A stretch of 64,000 nt of DNA from Gammaproteobacteria bacterium (GCA_012960535.1 DUBB01000026.1:1-64000), one strand, 5' to 3'. Counted from the stretch's first letter, positions 1 through 10,146 are shown. The notes: generated by a model from the letters alone, not told the origin. Made by a program: numbers and translations.

Positions 1-471
1 AATATCATCGCCTAGCTGAGCACCTGAACGTAACAGAAACTCACCGGGATTGACCAATCCCATGACCGTCCAGGTAATGGATAATTCATTGCCCTGGCAT
101 AAATTCCCGCCCAGCAGCGGAACCTGCCACTGTTTAATCAGATCTCCGATTTCTGCCGATAATGCCTTCAGCCACGGTGCCGAGACCTGTACCAGTGTCA
201 ATGCGCCGGTCATACCAAAAGGTGTTGCGCCCATAGCAGCTAGATCACTGAGAGCAGCCGCAATACTTCTTCGTGCTACCATTTGACCCGTCGCACCCTC
301 TGGGAAATGGACACCGTTAATAAGCGTGTCAGTAGAAATACATAACTGCCTGGAATCCGGCACCTGAACGACCGCACAATCATCACCCGGTCCGACCAGC
401 GTGTGACCCAGACTCCACTGTCCCAGGGGCGAAAAATACTTCTCGATTACATCGAATTCAGTGTTTTCCAT
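1..471 (-). CDS. thiL: Thiamine-monophosphate kinase, N-terminal part (cut by window edge)
   Basis: ThiL phosphorylates thiamine monophosphate to thiamine diphosphate, the last step of the cofactor pathway, in the cytosol. The first 157 codons are present and the rest lies beyond base 1. The N-terminus carries the family's GPGDDCAVV metal/ATP motif near residues 27-35 and the STDTLINGVHFP strand near 46-57. The ATG shares one base with the nusB stop (TAATG arrangement), so the two are probably translationally coupled. nusB-thiL adjacency is standard in gammaproteobacteria. Identification is secure; the C-terminal half cannot be judged. Confidence 0.93.
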   Translation of the reverse strand, partial: MENTEFDVIEKYFSPLGQWSLGHTLVGPGDDCAVVQVPDSRQLCISTDTLINGVHFPEGATGQMVARRSIAAALSDLAAMGATPFGMTGALTLVQVSAPWLKALSAEIGDLIKQWQVPLLGGNLCQGNELSITWTVMGLVNPGEFLLRSGAQLGDDI

Positions 472-911
472 TAATCGGCAGCGCTACCTCGTTCACTCTG
501 GCGGGTTATCTTGGAAACTTCGTCAAGAATCGAATTAACGTACTTATAGCTGTCTGTGGCGCCAAATAATTTTGCCAGTTCGATCGCTTCCGAGATAACG
601 ATCTTAAACGGTATCTCAAGACGATCGCGCAGTTCAAAACAGGCTATCAACAGTATAGCCCGCTCAACCGGGTCGATCTGATCAGATTTCCTATCCAGAT
701 GGGGCGCCACCAGTTGCCACAAATCATCTCTGGTTCTTCCTACAGAGTCCATAATGTCACGGAAAAAATTAATGTCCGCTCTCTTATGATCATTCCCCTC
801 AAGAAACTGCTGTTCCACAACAGATGCGGGCTCATCAGTAAACTGCATCTGGTAGAGTGCCTGGAGAGCGAGACGTCGGGCACGATGTCGAGCGGACGGT
901 GTAGATTTCAT
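471..911 (-). CDS. nusB: Transcription antitermination factor NusB
   Basis: NusB pairs with NusE (S10) on boxA RNA and takes part in rRNA antitermination. The 146-residue protein has the family's opening [15 protein letters not shown] and the later [13 protein letters not shown] and [17 protein letters not shown] helices, so it is full length. Its ATG overlaps the ribH stop by four bases and its stop touches the thiL start. This places it inside the nrdR-ribD-ribH-nusB-thiL transcription unit. The sequence shows nothing unusual. Confidence 0.96.
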   Translation of the reverse strand: MKSTPSARHRARRLALQALYQMQFTDEPASVVEQQFLEGNDHKRADINFFRDIMDSVGRTRDDLWQLVAPHLDRKSDQIDPVERAILLIACFELRDRLEIPFKIVISEAIELAKLFGATDSYKYVNSILDEVSKITRQSERGSAAD

Positions 912-1375
912 CCCATTTTTCTAAGCAGGCTGATCATTTCAATGGCAGCCAAAGCCGAATCAGAACCTTTGTTGCCTGCTTTTGTACCAGATCGTTCTAT
1001 GGCCTGTTCGATCGTATCGGTGGTGAGCACGCCGAAGATCACCGGCTTTTTACAATCCATTGCCACTTGCGCTATGCCCCCGGCACATTGCCCGGAAACA
1101 TAATCAAAATGGGGTGTCGCCCCCCGGATCACTGCACCCAGAGCAACCACAGCATCACAATCTGGTTTTTCTGCGGCTATTCGGGCCACTAAAGGCAATT
1201 CAAAAGCCCCTGGCACCTTTACCACCGTAATCTGTTTTTCAGATATCCCATGACGCTGAAAAGTATCTAACGCACCCTTCAACAGACTATCAACAACGAA
1301 CTCATTAAATCGTGCCAAAACAATCGTAATATTGGCTGTCGATGCAGAAAAATCACCTTCAATCCATCTGGTCAT
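908..1375 (-). CDS. ribH: 6,7-dimethyl-8-ribityllumazine synthase
   Basis: RibH condenses 5-amino-6-ribitylaminouracil with 3,4-dihydroxy-2-butanone 4-phosphate to give lumazine, the riboflavin precursor. The 155-residue protein shows [12 protein letters not shown] near the N-terminus, VPGAFELP near residue 54, and [16 protein letters not shown] with the catalytic His at about residue 89. Length fits the family. It starts 15 bases after the ribD stop and overlaps nusB by four bases. In Pseudomonas-type operons ribE and ribBA lie between ribD and ribH; here there is no room for them. Confidence 0.97.
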   Translation of the reverse strand: MTRWIEGDFSASTANITIVLARFNEFVVDSLLKGALDTFQRHGISEKQITVVKVPGAFELPLVARIAAEKPDCDAVVALGAVIRGATPHFDYVSGQCAGGIAQVAMDCKKPVIFGVLTTDTIEQAIERSGTKAGNKGSDSALAAIEMISLLRKMG

Positions 1376-1390
1376 AGTCTTACCCGTTAT

Positions 1391-2476
1391 CTAACTTCCT
1401 GGTTTCAGGATCAGCCTCAAGTCTGACCCGATCGAACGAACATCATCAAAGCTAAATGTTCGCAGCGCGCTCATATTAGCAATTTCTGGCAACTGAAGTA
1501 ATGGCCTACCGGACCCCATTAACTTGGGAGCCATATATATAATCAATTCATCACACAAACCGCTATCAATTAATGCGCCACCCAGTGTAGGGCCGCATTC
1601 AAACAATACTTCCAGAGCACCTTGTTCAGACAATTCCTGCAGGAAACGCTTCAGGCAGATTCTGCCATCCTCATTCAGGCTGGCACCTATCACCCTGGCC
1701 TGGTCCTGGTCCAGTTTGTGGCCACAAACAATTCGCGCATCCGGATGCGCTAACACCCTGGCAGACATTGGTGTTCGCAGGCCGCTATCCAGAATATAAA
1801 CAGGGCGCTTCCTGTTAATGGCAAGGTCCCCGCCGTGAGGATCTATATTCGGTTCACGAACTGTTAATGCCGGGTCATCCTGCAGGATCGTTTCAATACC
1901 CGTCACTATACACGAACTTCTAGCCCGCAGACGCTGTACGTCAAGACGAGCGCTGGCAGATGTAATCCATTTACTACTGCCATCGGCCAGCGCTGTGCGG
2001 CCATCCAGCGTGCAGGCCATTTTGAGCCTGACGAAAGGCAAGCCCTGCTGGTGGCTTTTGTAATGGCCTGGATTCAACTGCAGGGCACTTTCAGGGTTTG
2101 CCTGGCGCACAACCTCTATGCCGGCCGCTTCTAAAATAGCGTATCCTTGTCCTGCATTTAACGGGTGGGGGTCATAGTCTGCCGATACCACTCGCTTGAT
2201 CCCTTTCTCAACCAGCATTTTGGCGCAAGCAGGCGTGCGCCCAAAATAACTACAGGGTTCCAGCGTTACGTAAACCGTGGCGCCTTTTACATCACCGTCA
2301 GCATTATCAATAGCAACTACCTCAGCGTGGCCTTGTCCAGCAGATTGATGAAAACCCTCGCCAATAATCTGTCCATCGCGGACAATCACGCAACCCACCC
2401 GGGGGTTGGGGTCAGTGGTGTAAATACCACGACGTGCCAAGGTAAAGGCCTGAGCCAGAAAATACTGATCATTCAT
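1391..2476 (-). CDS. ribD: Bifunctional pyrimidine deaminase/reductase RibD
   Basis: RibD carries out the deamination and side-chain reduction that follow GTP cyclohydrolase II in riboflavin synthesis. The N-terminal deaminase domain has HAE at residues 50-52 and the zinc ligands in [12 protein letters not shown] (Cys75 and Cys84). The C-terminal half is the NADPH-dependent reductase, with [12 protein letters not shown] and [15 protein letters not shown] chose the ATG at 2476 ([11 protein letters not shown]) because it matches the family N-terminus. A longer reading frame to 2611 runs inside nrdR. Its first eight bases overlap the end of nrdR, which suggests coupling. Confidence 0.96.
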   Translation of the reverse strand: MNDQYFLAQAFTLARRGIYTTDPNPRVGCVIVRDGQIIGEGFHQSAGQGHAEVVAIDNADGDVKGATVYVTLEPCSYFGRTPACAKMLVEKGIKRVVSADYDPHPLNAGQGYAILEAAGIEVVRQANPESALQLNPGHYKSHQQGLPFVRLKMACTLDGRTALADGSSKWITSASARLDVQRLRARSSCIVTGIETILQDDPALTVREPNIDPHGGDLAINRKRPVYILDSGLRTPMSARVLAHPDARIVCGHKLDQDQARVIGASLNEDGRICLKRFLQELSEQGALEVLFECGPTLGGALIDSGLCDELIIYMAPKLMGSGRPLLQLPEIANMSALRTFSFDDVRSIGSDLRLILKPGS

Positions 2477-2966
2477 TGCTGGTATCCAAGCCACCTTCAT
2501 GGGGAAGTTGGTCGTCTTTTTCACCCATTGAATCAATTTCCTTCTTAAACTCGTGAATGTCCTGGAAACTTCGATAAACCGAGGCAAATCTGACATAGGC
2601 AACCTCGTCAAGCTCGCGTAGTTCTGCCATCACCAGTTCACCCAGCTCCAGGCTCTTTATCTCCGGTTCTCCTGTGGCACGCAAGGCCCGCTTGATTCGG
2701 GTTATAACGGACTCTACCCCTTCAAGACTCACCGGCCGTTTTTCCAGGGCTCGCATCAATCCCAGGCGCAGCTTCTCCTCATTAAACGGTTCCCGATTGC
2801 CGTTGCTTTTAATGACTCGGGGCATTAGCAATTCAGCCGTTTCATAGGATGTGAAGCGCTCACCGCAAGCCAGACATTCTCTGCGACGTCGAACCTGGTT
2901 ACCTTCCGCAACCAGGCGACTATCCGTTACTTTGGTTTCACTGTGACCACAAAATGGACAATACAT
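2469..2966 (-). CDS. nrdR: Transcriptional repressor NrdR
   Basis: NrdR is a zinc-ribbon/ATP-cone repressor that senses dATP/ATP and controls ribonucleotide reductase genes. The start at 2966 ([18 protein letters not shown]) is the invariant family N-terminus; the open frame extends further upstream but that part is not family-like. Zinc ligands are Cys3, Cys6, Cys31 and Cys34, followed by the ATP cone with [16 protein letters not shown]. At 165 residues it is near the usual 150-160. It leads the rib/nus/thi operon and is divergent from ettA. I saw no paired NrdR boxes here; its targets must lie elsewhere. Confidence 0.96.
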   Translation of the reverse strand: MYCPFCGHSETKVTDSRLVAEGNQVRRRRECLACGERFTSYETAELLMPRVIKSNGNREPFNEEKLRLGLMRALEKRPVSLEGVESVITRIKRALRATGEPEIKSLELGELVMAELRELDEVAYVRFASVYRSFQDIHEFKKEIDSMGEKDDQLPHEGGLDTSNE

Positions 2967-3068
2967 CTGTAACCCTTTCTTACCCAGAACAAATTCTACC
3001 CGACCCAGCAACAGGCAGCGATACCCCATGCTAAACTGTCCCGACTCGTTCACAGATGACTATACTTT

Positions 3069-4739
3069 ATGGCACAGTTCGTTTTTACCATGTCACAGGT
3101 GGGTAAAGTTGTTCCACCTAATCGCACCATTTTAAAAGATATCTCACTTTCGTTTTTCCCAGGCGCGAAAATCGGCGTGCTTGGCCTCAATGGATCAGGT
3201 AAGTCCAGTTTACTACGAATCATGGCAGGAATAGATAACGAATTTCTCGGCGAAGCACGGCCCCAAACCGGGTTGAAAATAGGTTATCTGGCCCAGGAGC
3301 CACAACTCGATGAAAGTAAAGACGTGCGCGCCAATGTAGAAGATGGCGTACGCGAGACCAGGGATTTACTGGATGAGTTCAACCGGATCAGTGACCGGTT
3401 CGCCGAGCCTATGACAGACGACGAAATGACAGCATTACTTGATCAACAAGGCGCGCTGCAGCTGAAAATCGATGCAGCAGAAGGCTGGGATCTGGAGCGT
3501 AAACTGGAAGTGGCCGCGGATGCGCTGCGCCTGCCACCCTTTGAAAGCGACGTGACCAACCTGTCCGGCGGTGAGAAAAGACGGGTCGCGCTATGCCGAT
3601 TGCTATTGTCGAATCCAGACATGCTGCTTCTGGATGAGCCCACCAATCATCTGGATGCAGAAAGTGTGGCCTGGCTTGAGAGATTTCTTACCAGTTTCCC
3701 TGGAACCGTCGTCGCCATAACACACGATCGATACTTTCTGGACAACGCAGCCGGGTGGATCCTCGAACTCGATCGGGGCTATGGTATACCCTATGAAGGT
3801 AATTACTCGGCCTGGCTCGAAACCAAGGCAAAAAGACTGGGAATCGAAGAACGGCAGGAACAATCAAGACAGAAAGCAATCAAAGCTGAACTGCAATGGG
3901 TCCAATCGCAACCGAAAGCACGACAAGCCAAGAACCGTGCGCGATTGTCTCGCTTTGAAGAACTTAACTCGCAGGAGTTCCAATCAAGAAACGAAACTCA
4001 GGAACTCTACATCCCGCCTGGTCCCAGACTGGGAGACCAGGTGCTCAGTGTTAATAGTATCAGCAAGGCGTTTGCCGATAGACTGTTGATATCTGATTTA
4101 ACGTTCACCGTACCAAAGGGCGCCATTGTCGGAATCATCGGTGGTAACGGCGCCGGCAAGTCCACTTTATTCAAAATGGTCAGTGGCCAGACCACGGTTG
4201 ACGCGGGCACCGTTGAATTAGGTGCGACCGTCCAGCTAGGCTATGTCGACCAAAGCAGAGATAGTCTGAGCGGTGAAAAAACGGTCTGGGAGGAAATATC
4301 CGAGGGTAGCGAGATGATTCGCATCGGCAAATATGAGAGTTCATCCAGGGCCTATGTGGGCCGATTTAATTTTCGCGGCTCTGATCAGCAAAAATTAGTC
4401 AAAGATCTGTCGGGCGGTGAGCGCAACCGGGTGCATCTTGCAAAGCTGCTGAAGATTGGTGCGAACTTCCTGCTACTGGATGAACCCACCAATGACCTGG
4501 ATATTGAAACGCTGAGAGCACTGGAATCAGCAATAGAAACCTATCCCGGCTCGATGATGATCATTTCCCATGACCGTTGGTTTCTGGATCGGGTAGCAAC
4601 CCATATTCTGGCTTTTGAGGGCGACAGCGAAGCTACTTTCTTTGAGGGTAATTACTCCGAATATGAAGCAGACAGAAAGAAACGTGTGGGTGACACGGGC
4701 AACCTGCCAACCCGGGTCAGATACAAAAAACTTGCCTGA
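3069..4739 (+). CDS. ettA: Energy-dependent translational throttle protein EttA (ABC-F)
   Basis: EttA is a ribosome-associated ABC-F ATPase that binds the E site and gates the first peptide bond according to ATP/ADP level. The protein has two ABC domains without membrane segments. The first Walker A is GLNGSGKS at residues 39-46, and both signature motifs are present (LSGGEKRRVALCRLL and LSGGERNRVHLAKLL). The linker carries the charged arm typical of ABC-F proteins. Its 556 residues match the EttA subgroup. It is alone on the plus strand and ends two bases before the converging radA stop. Confidence 0.96.
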   Translation: MAQFVFTMSQVGKVVPPNRTILKDISLSFFPGAKIGVLGLNGSGKSSLLRIMAGIDNEFLGEARPQTGLKIGYLAQEPQLDESKDVRANVEDGVRETRDLLDEFNRISDRFAEPMTDDEMTALLDQQGALQLKIDAAEGWDLERKLEVAADALRLPPFESDVTNLSGGEKRRVALCRLLLSNPDMLLLDEPTNHLDAESVAWLERFLTSFPGTVVAITHDRYFLDNAAGWILELDRGYGIPYEGNYSAWLETKAKRLGIEERQEQSRQKAIKAELQWVQSQPKARQAKNRARLSRFEELNSQEFQSRNETQELYIPPGPRLGDQVLSVNSISKAFADRLLISDLTFTVPKGAIVGIIGGNGAGKSTLFKMVSGQTTVDAGTVELGATVQLGYVDQSRDSLSGEKTVWEEISEGSEMIRIGKYESSSRAYVGRFNFRGSDQQKLVKDLSGGERNRVHLAKLLKIGANFLLLDEPTNDLDIETLRALESAIETYPGSMMIISHDRWFLDRVATHILAFEGDSEATFFEGNYSEYEADRKKRVGDTGNLPTRVRYKKLA

Positions 4740-4741
4740 CC

Positions 4742-6112
4742 CTAACTGGCTAAGTCGTCAATCAGCGCTATGGCATCTGCCAGACTGGTTACGCCTCTGA
4801 TCTGAATATCAGGGACAGCCTGCTTTGATACATTGCCTTGCGGTACTATAGCCATGGCAAAGCCATGCTTGGCAGCTTCGCGAAGACGCTCCTGGCCATT
4901 GGGTACCGGCCTGATTTCCCCCGACAAGCCAATTTCACCAAAACAAATCAAGTCCTGCGGCAGGGGTTTATTCCGGAAACTGGAAATAACAGCCAGGACC
5001 ACTGCCAGATCACTGCTGGTTTCATCGACTCGAATACCTCCCACGGCGTTGATAAAGACATCCTGATCAGCTACTTGCAGGCCTCCATGACGGTGCAAAA
5101 CGGCTAGTAACATTGCCAGTCTGTTCTGTTCAAAACCGACGACCACCCGCCTTGGGCTGGAATTACTACTCTGATCAACCAGCGCCTGAGCTTCAACCAA
5201 CAAAGGGCGGGTTCCTTCCCAGACAACCATTACCACACTACCGGCGGTCGCCTGAGCGGCCCGGTTAAGAAAAATCGCCGAGGGGTTTGCCACGTCTTTC
5301 AGACCTTTCTCTGTCATGGCAAAAATACCCAGCTCATTAACCGCACCGAAGCGGTTCTTCAGGGATCGTAAGGTCCGATAGCGGTTGTCCGATTCACCTT
5401 CCAGCATCAAAAAGGTATCAATCATGTGCTCGAGCACACGAGGCCCGGCAAGATTACCCTCTTTGGTTACATGCCCAACAATAAACAACACCGTATTGGA
5501 TTGTTTCGCTTTCTGGATCAGTGCTGCAGCTGTTTCCCTTACCTGAGACACGCTCCCCGGTGCGGACTCAACAGCATTCGAGCTCATGACCTGTATAGAA
5601 TCAATAACGATAATAGCGGGTTTTACCTCATCCCAGGTTAGGCTGATGGTCTCAATTGAAGTCTGTGACATGACCTTTAACTTATCCAGGGGCAACTGTA
5701 ATCGAGTGGCGCGCAGGGCTATCTGCGACAGACTCTCTTCGCCGGTCACGTACAGCGCCGCATGGTTTTCAGCCAGAGCACATACAATCTGGATCAGCAA
5801 CGTGCTCTTTCCAGCACCTGGGCTGCCGCTGATCAGTATGGCCGAGCCAGGCACCAAACCACCGCCGAGGACTCGATTAATCTCTGCAGACACGGTAGGG
5901 ATTCTTGGTGTATTGGCGACATCCACCTCATCCAGGGTACGGGCAGCTTCTGCCATGCCAGAGAAGCCCTCGCTACGGCGCTTTTCTCTGGGTCCTCCCA
6001 GATTCAATTGCTTTAACGTATTCCACACACCACAGTCATGGCACTGGCCCTGCCACTTGGCGTATTCAGAACCACAATCGGAACAGACAAAGGCTATTCT
6101 GGACTTCTTCAT
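4742..6112 (-). CDS. radA: DNA repair protein RadA
   Basis: RadA (Sms) is a DnaB-like/RecA-like ATPase that promotes branch migration during recombination. It opens with a four-Cys zinc finger (Cys10, 13, 24, 27; spacing CxxC...CxxC). Next come Walker A GSPGAGKS at residues 96-103, the RadA-specific KNRFG motif, and a Lon-like C-terminal domain (VGGIRVDETSSDLAVVLAV). Length of 456 is normal. Its ATG shares one base with the alr stop, so alr and radA are probably co-expressed. Confidence 0.97.
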   Translation of the reverse strand: MKKSRIAFVCSDCGSEYAKWQGQCHDCGVWNTLKQLNLGGPREKRRSEGFSGMAEAARTLDEVDVANTPRIPTVSAEINRVLGGGLVPGSAILISGSPGAGKSTLLIQIVCALAENHAALYVTGEESLSQIALRATRLQLPLDKLKVMSQTSIETISLTWDEVKPAIIVIDSIQVMSSNAVESAPGSVSQVRETAAALIQKAKQSNTVLFIVGHVTKEGNLAGPRVLEHMIDTFLMLEGESDNRYRTLRSLKNRFGAVNELGIFAMTEKGLKDVANPSAIFLNRAAQATAGSVVMVVWEGTRPLLVEAQALVDQSSNSSPRRVVVGFEQNRLAMLLAVLHRHGGLQVADQDVFINAVGGIRVDETSSDLAVVLAVISSFRNKPLPQDLICFGEIGLSGEIRPVPNGQERLREAAKHGFAMAIVPQGNVSKQAVPDIQIRGVTSLADAIALIDDLAS

Positions 6113-7167
6113 CAGATGGCCTCTCTGTAAACCCTGGGAACCCTGGGGCCAACATTACACATCAAGGTATAAGACAGGGTCTGTGCCTGCGCTGCGACGC
6201 TTTCTATAGGCATTCTATTGCCCCAAAATTCCACGGTATCACCAACCTGAGCCAATTGATCCGGCGAGAAACTAACCGACAGCATGTCCATTGAAATGCG
6301 CCCGACTATTTGCTCCTCGTGACCGTTCAGGTAGACCCGAGTACCTTCACCTATCTCCCTTGGATAACCATCCGCATAACCCATGGCAACCACACCGACC
6401 CGGACCGCGGACTGTGCCGACCAGCTACTGCCATAACCCACCGTGTCCGCTATGTTTAACTTCTTGATTGCTATCACGGGTGCAGTCAGTCGCATGGCCG
6501 GTTTTAAATTAACTTCTCTATCCATTAGAGGATTTGATCCGTAAAGCATGATGCCCGGCCGAATCCAATCCAGGTGGGAGGATGGAAACGATAGTATAGC
6601 GGCTGAATTAGCCATACTCAGGGGTGCTTCAATCGAATCTGTCAGGGCCCGTAATTTTTCCAGCTGATGGGCATTCTTGGGATGACTCGGTCGATCAGCA
6701 TCGGAAAAATGACTCATCAGTCCCAGCAACCTCGACTCAGCGATGGTATTTAAGAAAAGAGGTAGGGCTTTAGGGTCTATTCCCAATCGATGCATACCCG
6801 TGTCGAGCTTTAACCAAACTCGATGAGACTGGTACTTAAGTAATTCCAGCTGGGACTCATCATGAATTACCAGATCGATATCATAGTCAGCAGCCAGCTG
6901 AGCCTGGCTCGCCTGGAACACCCCGCTGAGCAACGTAATAGGCTTGCTAATGCCAGCCTGGCGCAGCTCCACAGCTTCACTCAGCCTGGCCACGGCAAAC
7001 GCATCTGCAGCCTGCAGACGCTGCGCCACCTTCACCGCGCCATGACCATAGGCATCAGCCTTAACCACTGCCATGATCTTACTTTTCGGTGCCGCCAGTC
7101 GGGCCTGGTTGAAATTGAACTCAATACTATCGAGGCTGATTTCAGCCGTCGCCATAACCTCACTCAT
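6112..7167 (-). CDS. alr: Alanine racemase
   Basis: Alr is the PLP enzyme interconverting L- and D-alanine for peptidoglycan. The PLP lysine sits in VVKADAYGHG (Lys36 from this start). The C-terminal barrel carries VGYGSSWSA and MGYADGYPRE. At 351 residues it is full length. The first ATG (7167) overlaps the dnaB stop by four bases; an internal ATG at 7155 (MATAEISL) aligns equally well. The dnaB-alr pair is the usual gammaproteobacterial arrangement. Confidence 0.96.
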   Translation of the reverse strand: MSEVMATAEISLDSIEFNFNQARLAAPKSKIMAVVKADAYGHGAVKVAQRLQAADAFAVARLSEAVELRQAGISKPITLLSGVFQASQAQLAADYDIDLVIHDESQLELLKYQSHRVWLKLDTGMHRLGIDPKALPLFLNTIAESRLLGLMSHFSDADRPSHPKNAHQLEKLRALTDSIEAPLSMANSAAILSFPSSHLDWIRPGIMLYGSNPLMDREVNLKPAMRLTAPVIAIKKLNIADTVGYGSSWSAQSAVRVGVVAMGYADGYPREIGEGTRVYLNGHEEQIVGRISMDMLSVSFSPDQLAQVGDTVEFWGNRMPIESVAAQAQTLSYTLMCNVGPRVPRVYREAI

Positions 7168-8537
7168 TGATAGTAGTCTTCGTAATCTCGAGCCAAATCT
7201 TCAAATTTGGTAAATTGCCCGATAAAGGCTAATTTCTTACGGCCAATTGGCCCATTACGCTGTTTAAGAATAATGATTTCTGCAATGCCTTTATCCTCAG
7301 TGTCATCGTGGTAAACCTCATCCCTGTAGACCGCCATAATCAAATCAGCATCCTGCTCAATGGCACCCGATTCACGTAAATCAGACATGATCGGTCGTTT
7401 ATCGGTGCGCTGCTCAAGACCCCGGTTCAACTGTGATCCGGCAACAACAGGGCAGTTAAATTCCTTGGCAATAGACTTTAGAGATCTGGAGATCTCCGAG
7501 ATTTCCACCGCCCTGTTCTCCGGTGTACCAGAAGTCTGCATTAACTGCAGGTAATCAACAACAATCATACCCAAGGCACCGTGCTCGCGAGCTATACGCC
7601 GACTCCTGGAACGGATCTCGTTTGGGGTTAGTGCTGGCGTGTCATCTACAAACAGGGGCTTATCATTTAGCAGGGTAACTGCTGAAGTCAGTCTCGGCCA
7701 GTCATCATCACCCAACTGCCCGGTGCGTATTTTTGTCTGATCAATTCGGCCCAACGACGACAGCATTCTCAGTATTAAGGAGTGCGAGGGCATCTCCAGA
7801 CTAAACACCAGCACCGGCTTGTCTCCGGCGATCACTGCACTTTCAGCCATATTCATCATTAGCGCTGTTTTGCCCATGGAGGGGCGGCCGGCAACAATTA
7901 TTAAATCAGCCTGCTGTAGACCGCTGGTAATATCATCGATATCTTTAAAACCACTGCTGATACCGGTCAAGGCACCTTTGGTCAGATACAATTCATCAAT
8001 TTTTTCCACGGCTTTAGTCAGCAGAGGCCGAATGGTCTGCGGACCCCCACGGGAGGGTCGCTCATCGCCAATCTGAAACACCTTGCTTTCTGCTTCGTCG
8101 ACCAGACGAGCACTATCTCTCCCCTGAGGATTGAATCCACTCTCTGCGATTTCATGCGCAACCGCAATCAATTTCCTCACCGTTGCCCGTTCGAGCACAA
8201 TCTCTGCGTAAGCTGAAACGTTAGATGCTGTCGGCGTGGAATCCGCCAGTTCACTCAGATACGCCATACCACCGACCAGGTCAAGCTCACCGTGGAGTTC
8301 AAGGGTTTCGGCCAGGGTCACGATATCGAGGGGCTTATTCTGGTCGACCAGCCATTCCATCGCCCGAAAAATAGGACGATGCTCTGATCGGTAAAATTCT
8401 TCAGCAGTCAGAATCGCAGAAATATTATCCCATGCCTGCGCATCAAGCATCAGACCGCCAAGCACCGAACGTTCAGCGTCAATGGAATGCGGTGGGACCT
8501 TTAGTCCTTCCTGACTGTCATCAAATGCGATAGCCAA
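7164..8537 (-). CDS. dnaB: Replicative DNA helicase DnaB
   Basis: DnaB is the hexameric helicase of the replication fork. The N-terminal domain (VPPHSIDAERSVLGGLMLD) interacts with primase. The RecA-like motor has Walker A GRPSMGKT at residues 217-224, the SLEMP motif and VVDYLQLM. The 457-residue length is standard and no intein is present. It follows the ribosomal protein operon by 46 bases and overlaps alr by four, so it may be read from upstream ribosomal promoters. Confidence 0.97.
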   Translation of the reverse strand: MAIAFDDSQEGLKVPPHSIDAERSVLGGLMLDAQAWDNISAILTAEEFYRSEHRPIFRAMEWLVDQNKPLDIVTLAETLELHGELDLVGGMAYLSELADSTPTASNVSAYAEIVLERATVRKLIAVAHEIAESGFNPQGRDSARLVDEAESKVFQIGDERPSRGGPQTIRPLLTKAVEKIDELYLTKGALTGISSGFKDIDDITSGLQQADLIIVAGRPSMGKTALMMNMAESAVIAGDKPVLVFSLEMPSHSLILRMLSSLGRIDQTKIRTGQLGDDDWPRLTSAVTLLNDKPLFVDDTPALTPNEIRSRSRRIAREHGALGMIVVDYLQLMQTSGTPENRAVEISEISRSLKSIAKEFNCPVVAGSQLNRGLEQRTDKRPIMSDLRESGAIEQDADLIMAVYRDEVYHDDTEDKGIAEIIILKQRNGPIGRKKLAFIGQFTKFEDLARDYEDYYQ

Positions 8538-8583
8538 AGATAGCTCTTTTACAAGGGTGTTGTACTAGAGTAAATCATAGCTA

Positions 8584-9045
8584 CTAAGATGGAAATGATT
8601 CCTCGGCCTCAACGATCACTTTTAGATTAGCATGAACCCCAATATGCAGGGCAATCTCCACTTCATACTCGCCAACGTTGCGTAAAGGTCCATCAGGAAG
8701 GCGCACTTCACTGCGATCAATCTCAACACCCATCTCGGTAACTTTATCTGCAATTTCACGTACTGTGACTGAGCCAAAGAGCTTGCCCTCTTCACCTACA
8801 TTCGCATAAATAGTGATGCTAACTGCTTCAATTTCTATTTTGCGCTGCTCTGCCCGACTCAACTGATCCCCTGCCTCTTTGAGCAGTTCAGCTTTTCGGG
8901 ATTCAAAGACCTTCAGGTTCTCTGCGGTAGCTGTTACAGCTTTCGCCTGCGGAACCAGAAAGTTGCGCCCATAGCCAGCTTTAACGATAACAGTATCACC
9001 GAGCTTACCCAGGTTTGCTATATTTTCTAAAAGAATGACTTCCAT
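8584..9045 (-). CDS. rplI: 50S ribosomal protein L9
   Basis: L9 is a two-domain protein bound near the L1 stalk. The N-terminal domain begins MEVILLENIANLGKLGDTV and continues with VKAGYGRNFLVPQ; the C-terminal domain contains LFGSVTVREIAD. The length of 153 residues is close to the usual 149. It is the last gene of rpsF-rpsR-membrane protein-rplI and starts two bases after the membrane-protein gene. Confidence 0.97.
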   Translation of the reverse strand: MEVILLENIANLGKLGDTVIVKAGYGRNFLVPQAKAVTATAENLKVFESRKAELLKEAGDQLSRAEQRKIEIEAVSITIYANVGEEGKLFGSVTVREIADKVTEMGVEIDRSEVRLPDGPLRNVGEYEVEIALHIGVHANLKVIVEAEESFPS

Positions 9046-9047
9046 TT

Positions 9048-9896
9048 CTAACCCTCTTTTAATTCAATCCGCTTTCTTAAATTCAATAAACTATCCGCTA
9101 ATGCCAGCGCTACCAACATCACACACATGAGCTGGAAAAAAAACAGCAGCGCAAGGTAGTAATAGAAAAAACGATTCCCTGACCATCCCCGCCTTGCAAA
9201 ATACCAATGTACAAACCCCGTTGCTGACATCACAAAAGGCAAGGTTAATACACCCAGCCAGACACCAAACTGATCTCTCAGCAACAGACAGCCCATGCTT
9301 AGCACCAAAAGACCCAAACTCACAGTGGGCGACATTCTCAGCTGCTGAAACTCCTGGCCAAAGCCCCCCGGATTGAACAAACTGCTCTGCCACCAGCGTG
9401 CAAGGATAAGCAGCGATACCATGAGGTAGCCCTGTCCCATAGCAAAATAGCCCAATATGGCTTGCCTGGCCTGTTCTACTGAAGGTACCTGCAGCTCTGA
9501 CTGCAATGAGCTGATCATGGCTAAATACCACTCAATAAAAGTAGTCAGAACCTGGACTGCACTGAGCTGAAATATCCAACTACCTATACTGGCCAGGATT
9601 ACAGCTGCCAGCAGCGTCAATTCCCAGGAGAAGCTGTTTCTCAAAATCATCGCCAGAATGGCCGTGCCGATCAAAGCTATCAGACCACTTGAGTCGCCAA
9701 CAAGATAGTAACTCAGTCCCAACGGAAGCATAGCCCAGAGTAATACTAAACTGCCTTCCTTGTTGCCTTTACGTAAAATGACAAGTGAAACCATCGATGC
9801 ACTGATCCAACTCACCAGAGGCAGTGCTGATCCCAGGAATGCGGCAACGCTTGCCTGACCTCGTCCACGCATTACAAATTCTGCGAGTACGCGCAC
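9048..9896 (-). CDS. Multispanning membrane protein of the S18-L9 interval (DUF2232-like)
   Basis: This 282-residue protein is strongly hydrophobic throughout, with about seven to eight predicted membrane spans, for example LGLSYYLVGDSSGLIALIGT and YYLALLFFFQLMCVMLVAL. I recognise no catalytic motif. Its position between rpsR and rplI matches the conserved, uncharacterised YybS/DUF2232-type inner-membrane protein of many gammaproteobacteria. The assignment therefore rests mainly on context and topology. It starts 19 bases after rpsR and is almost certainly co-transcribed with the ribosomal genes. Its role is unknown. Confidence 0.75.
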   Translation of the reverse strand: MRVLAEFVMRGRGQASVAAFLGSALPLVSWISASMVSLVILRKGNKEGSLVLLWAMLPLGLSYYLVGDSSGLIALIGTAILAMILRNSFSWELTLLAAVILASIGSWIFQLSAVQVLTTFIEWYLAMISSLQSELQVPSVEQARQAILGYFAMGQGYLMVSLLILARWWQSSLFNPGGFGQEFQQLRMSPTVSLGLLVLSMGCLLLRDQFGVWLGVLTLPFVMSATGFVHWYFARRGWSGNRFFYYYLALLFFFQLMCVMLVALALADSLLNLRKRIELKEG

Positions 9897-9915
9897 CGAA
9901 TTTCTCCTTCACTGT

Positions 9916-10143
9916 TTACTTGTGAGCGTCCGTATAAGGCAGCAATGCTAAATATCTTGCCCGCTTGACCGCTTTGGCTAATTGTCTCTGATACTTAGCT
10001 TTGGTTCCGGTAATACGGCTTGGAACAATTTTACCTGTCTCAGTAACATAGGCCTTCAGCAAGTCAATATCTTTGTAATCGACTTCAGTAATCCCTTCGG
10101 CTGTAAACCGACAATATTTTCTTCTTCGAAAAAAACGTGACAT
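9916..10143 (-). CDS. rpsR: 30S ribosomal protein S18
   Basis: S18 binds S6 on the platform of the small subunit. The 75-residue protein has the expected basic opening [11 protein letters not shown] and the core [21 protein letters not shown] single Cys near residue 11 is the usual remnant in zinc-free S18. It starts three bases after rpsF, giving tight co-translation with its partner. Confidence 0.97.
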   Translation of the reverse strand: MSRFFRRRKYCRFTAEGITEVDYKDIDLLKAYVTETGKIVPSRITGTKAKYQRQLAKAVKRARYLALLPYTDAHK

Positions 10144-10146
10144 AAC

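Noticed and set aside
1376..1390. FMN riboswitch in the rib operon
   Set aside because: The gap is only 15 bases and nothing resembling the aptamer precedes nrdR or ribD.
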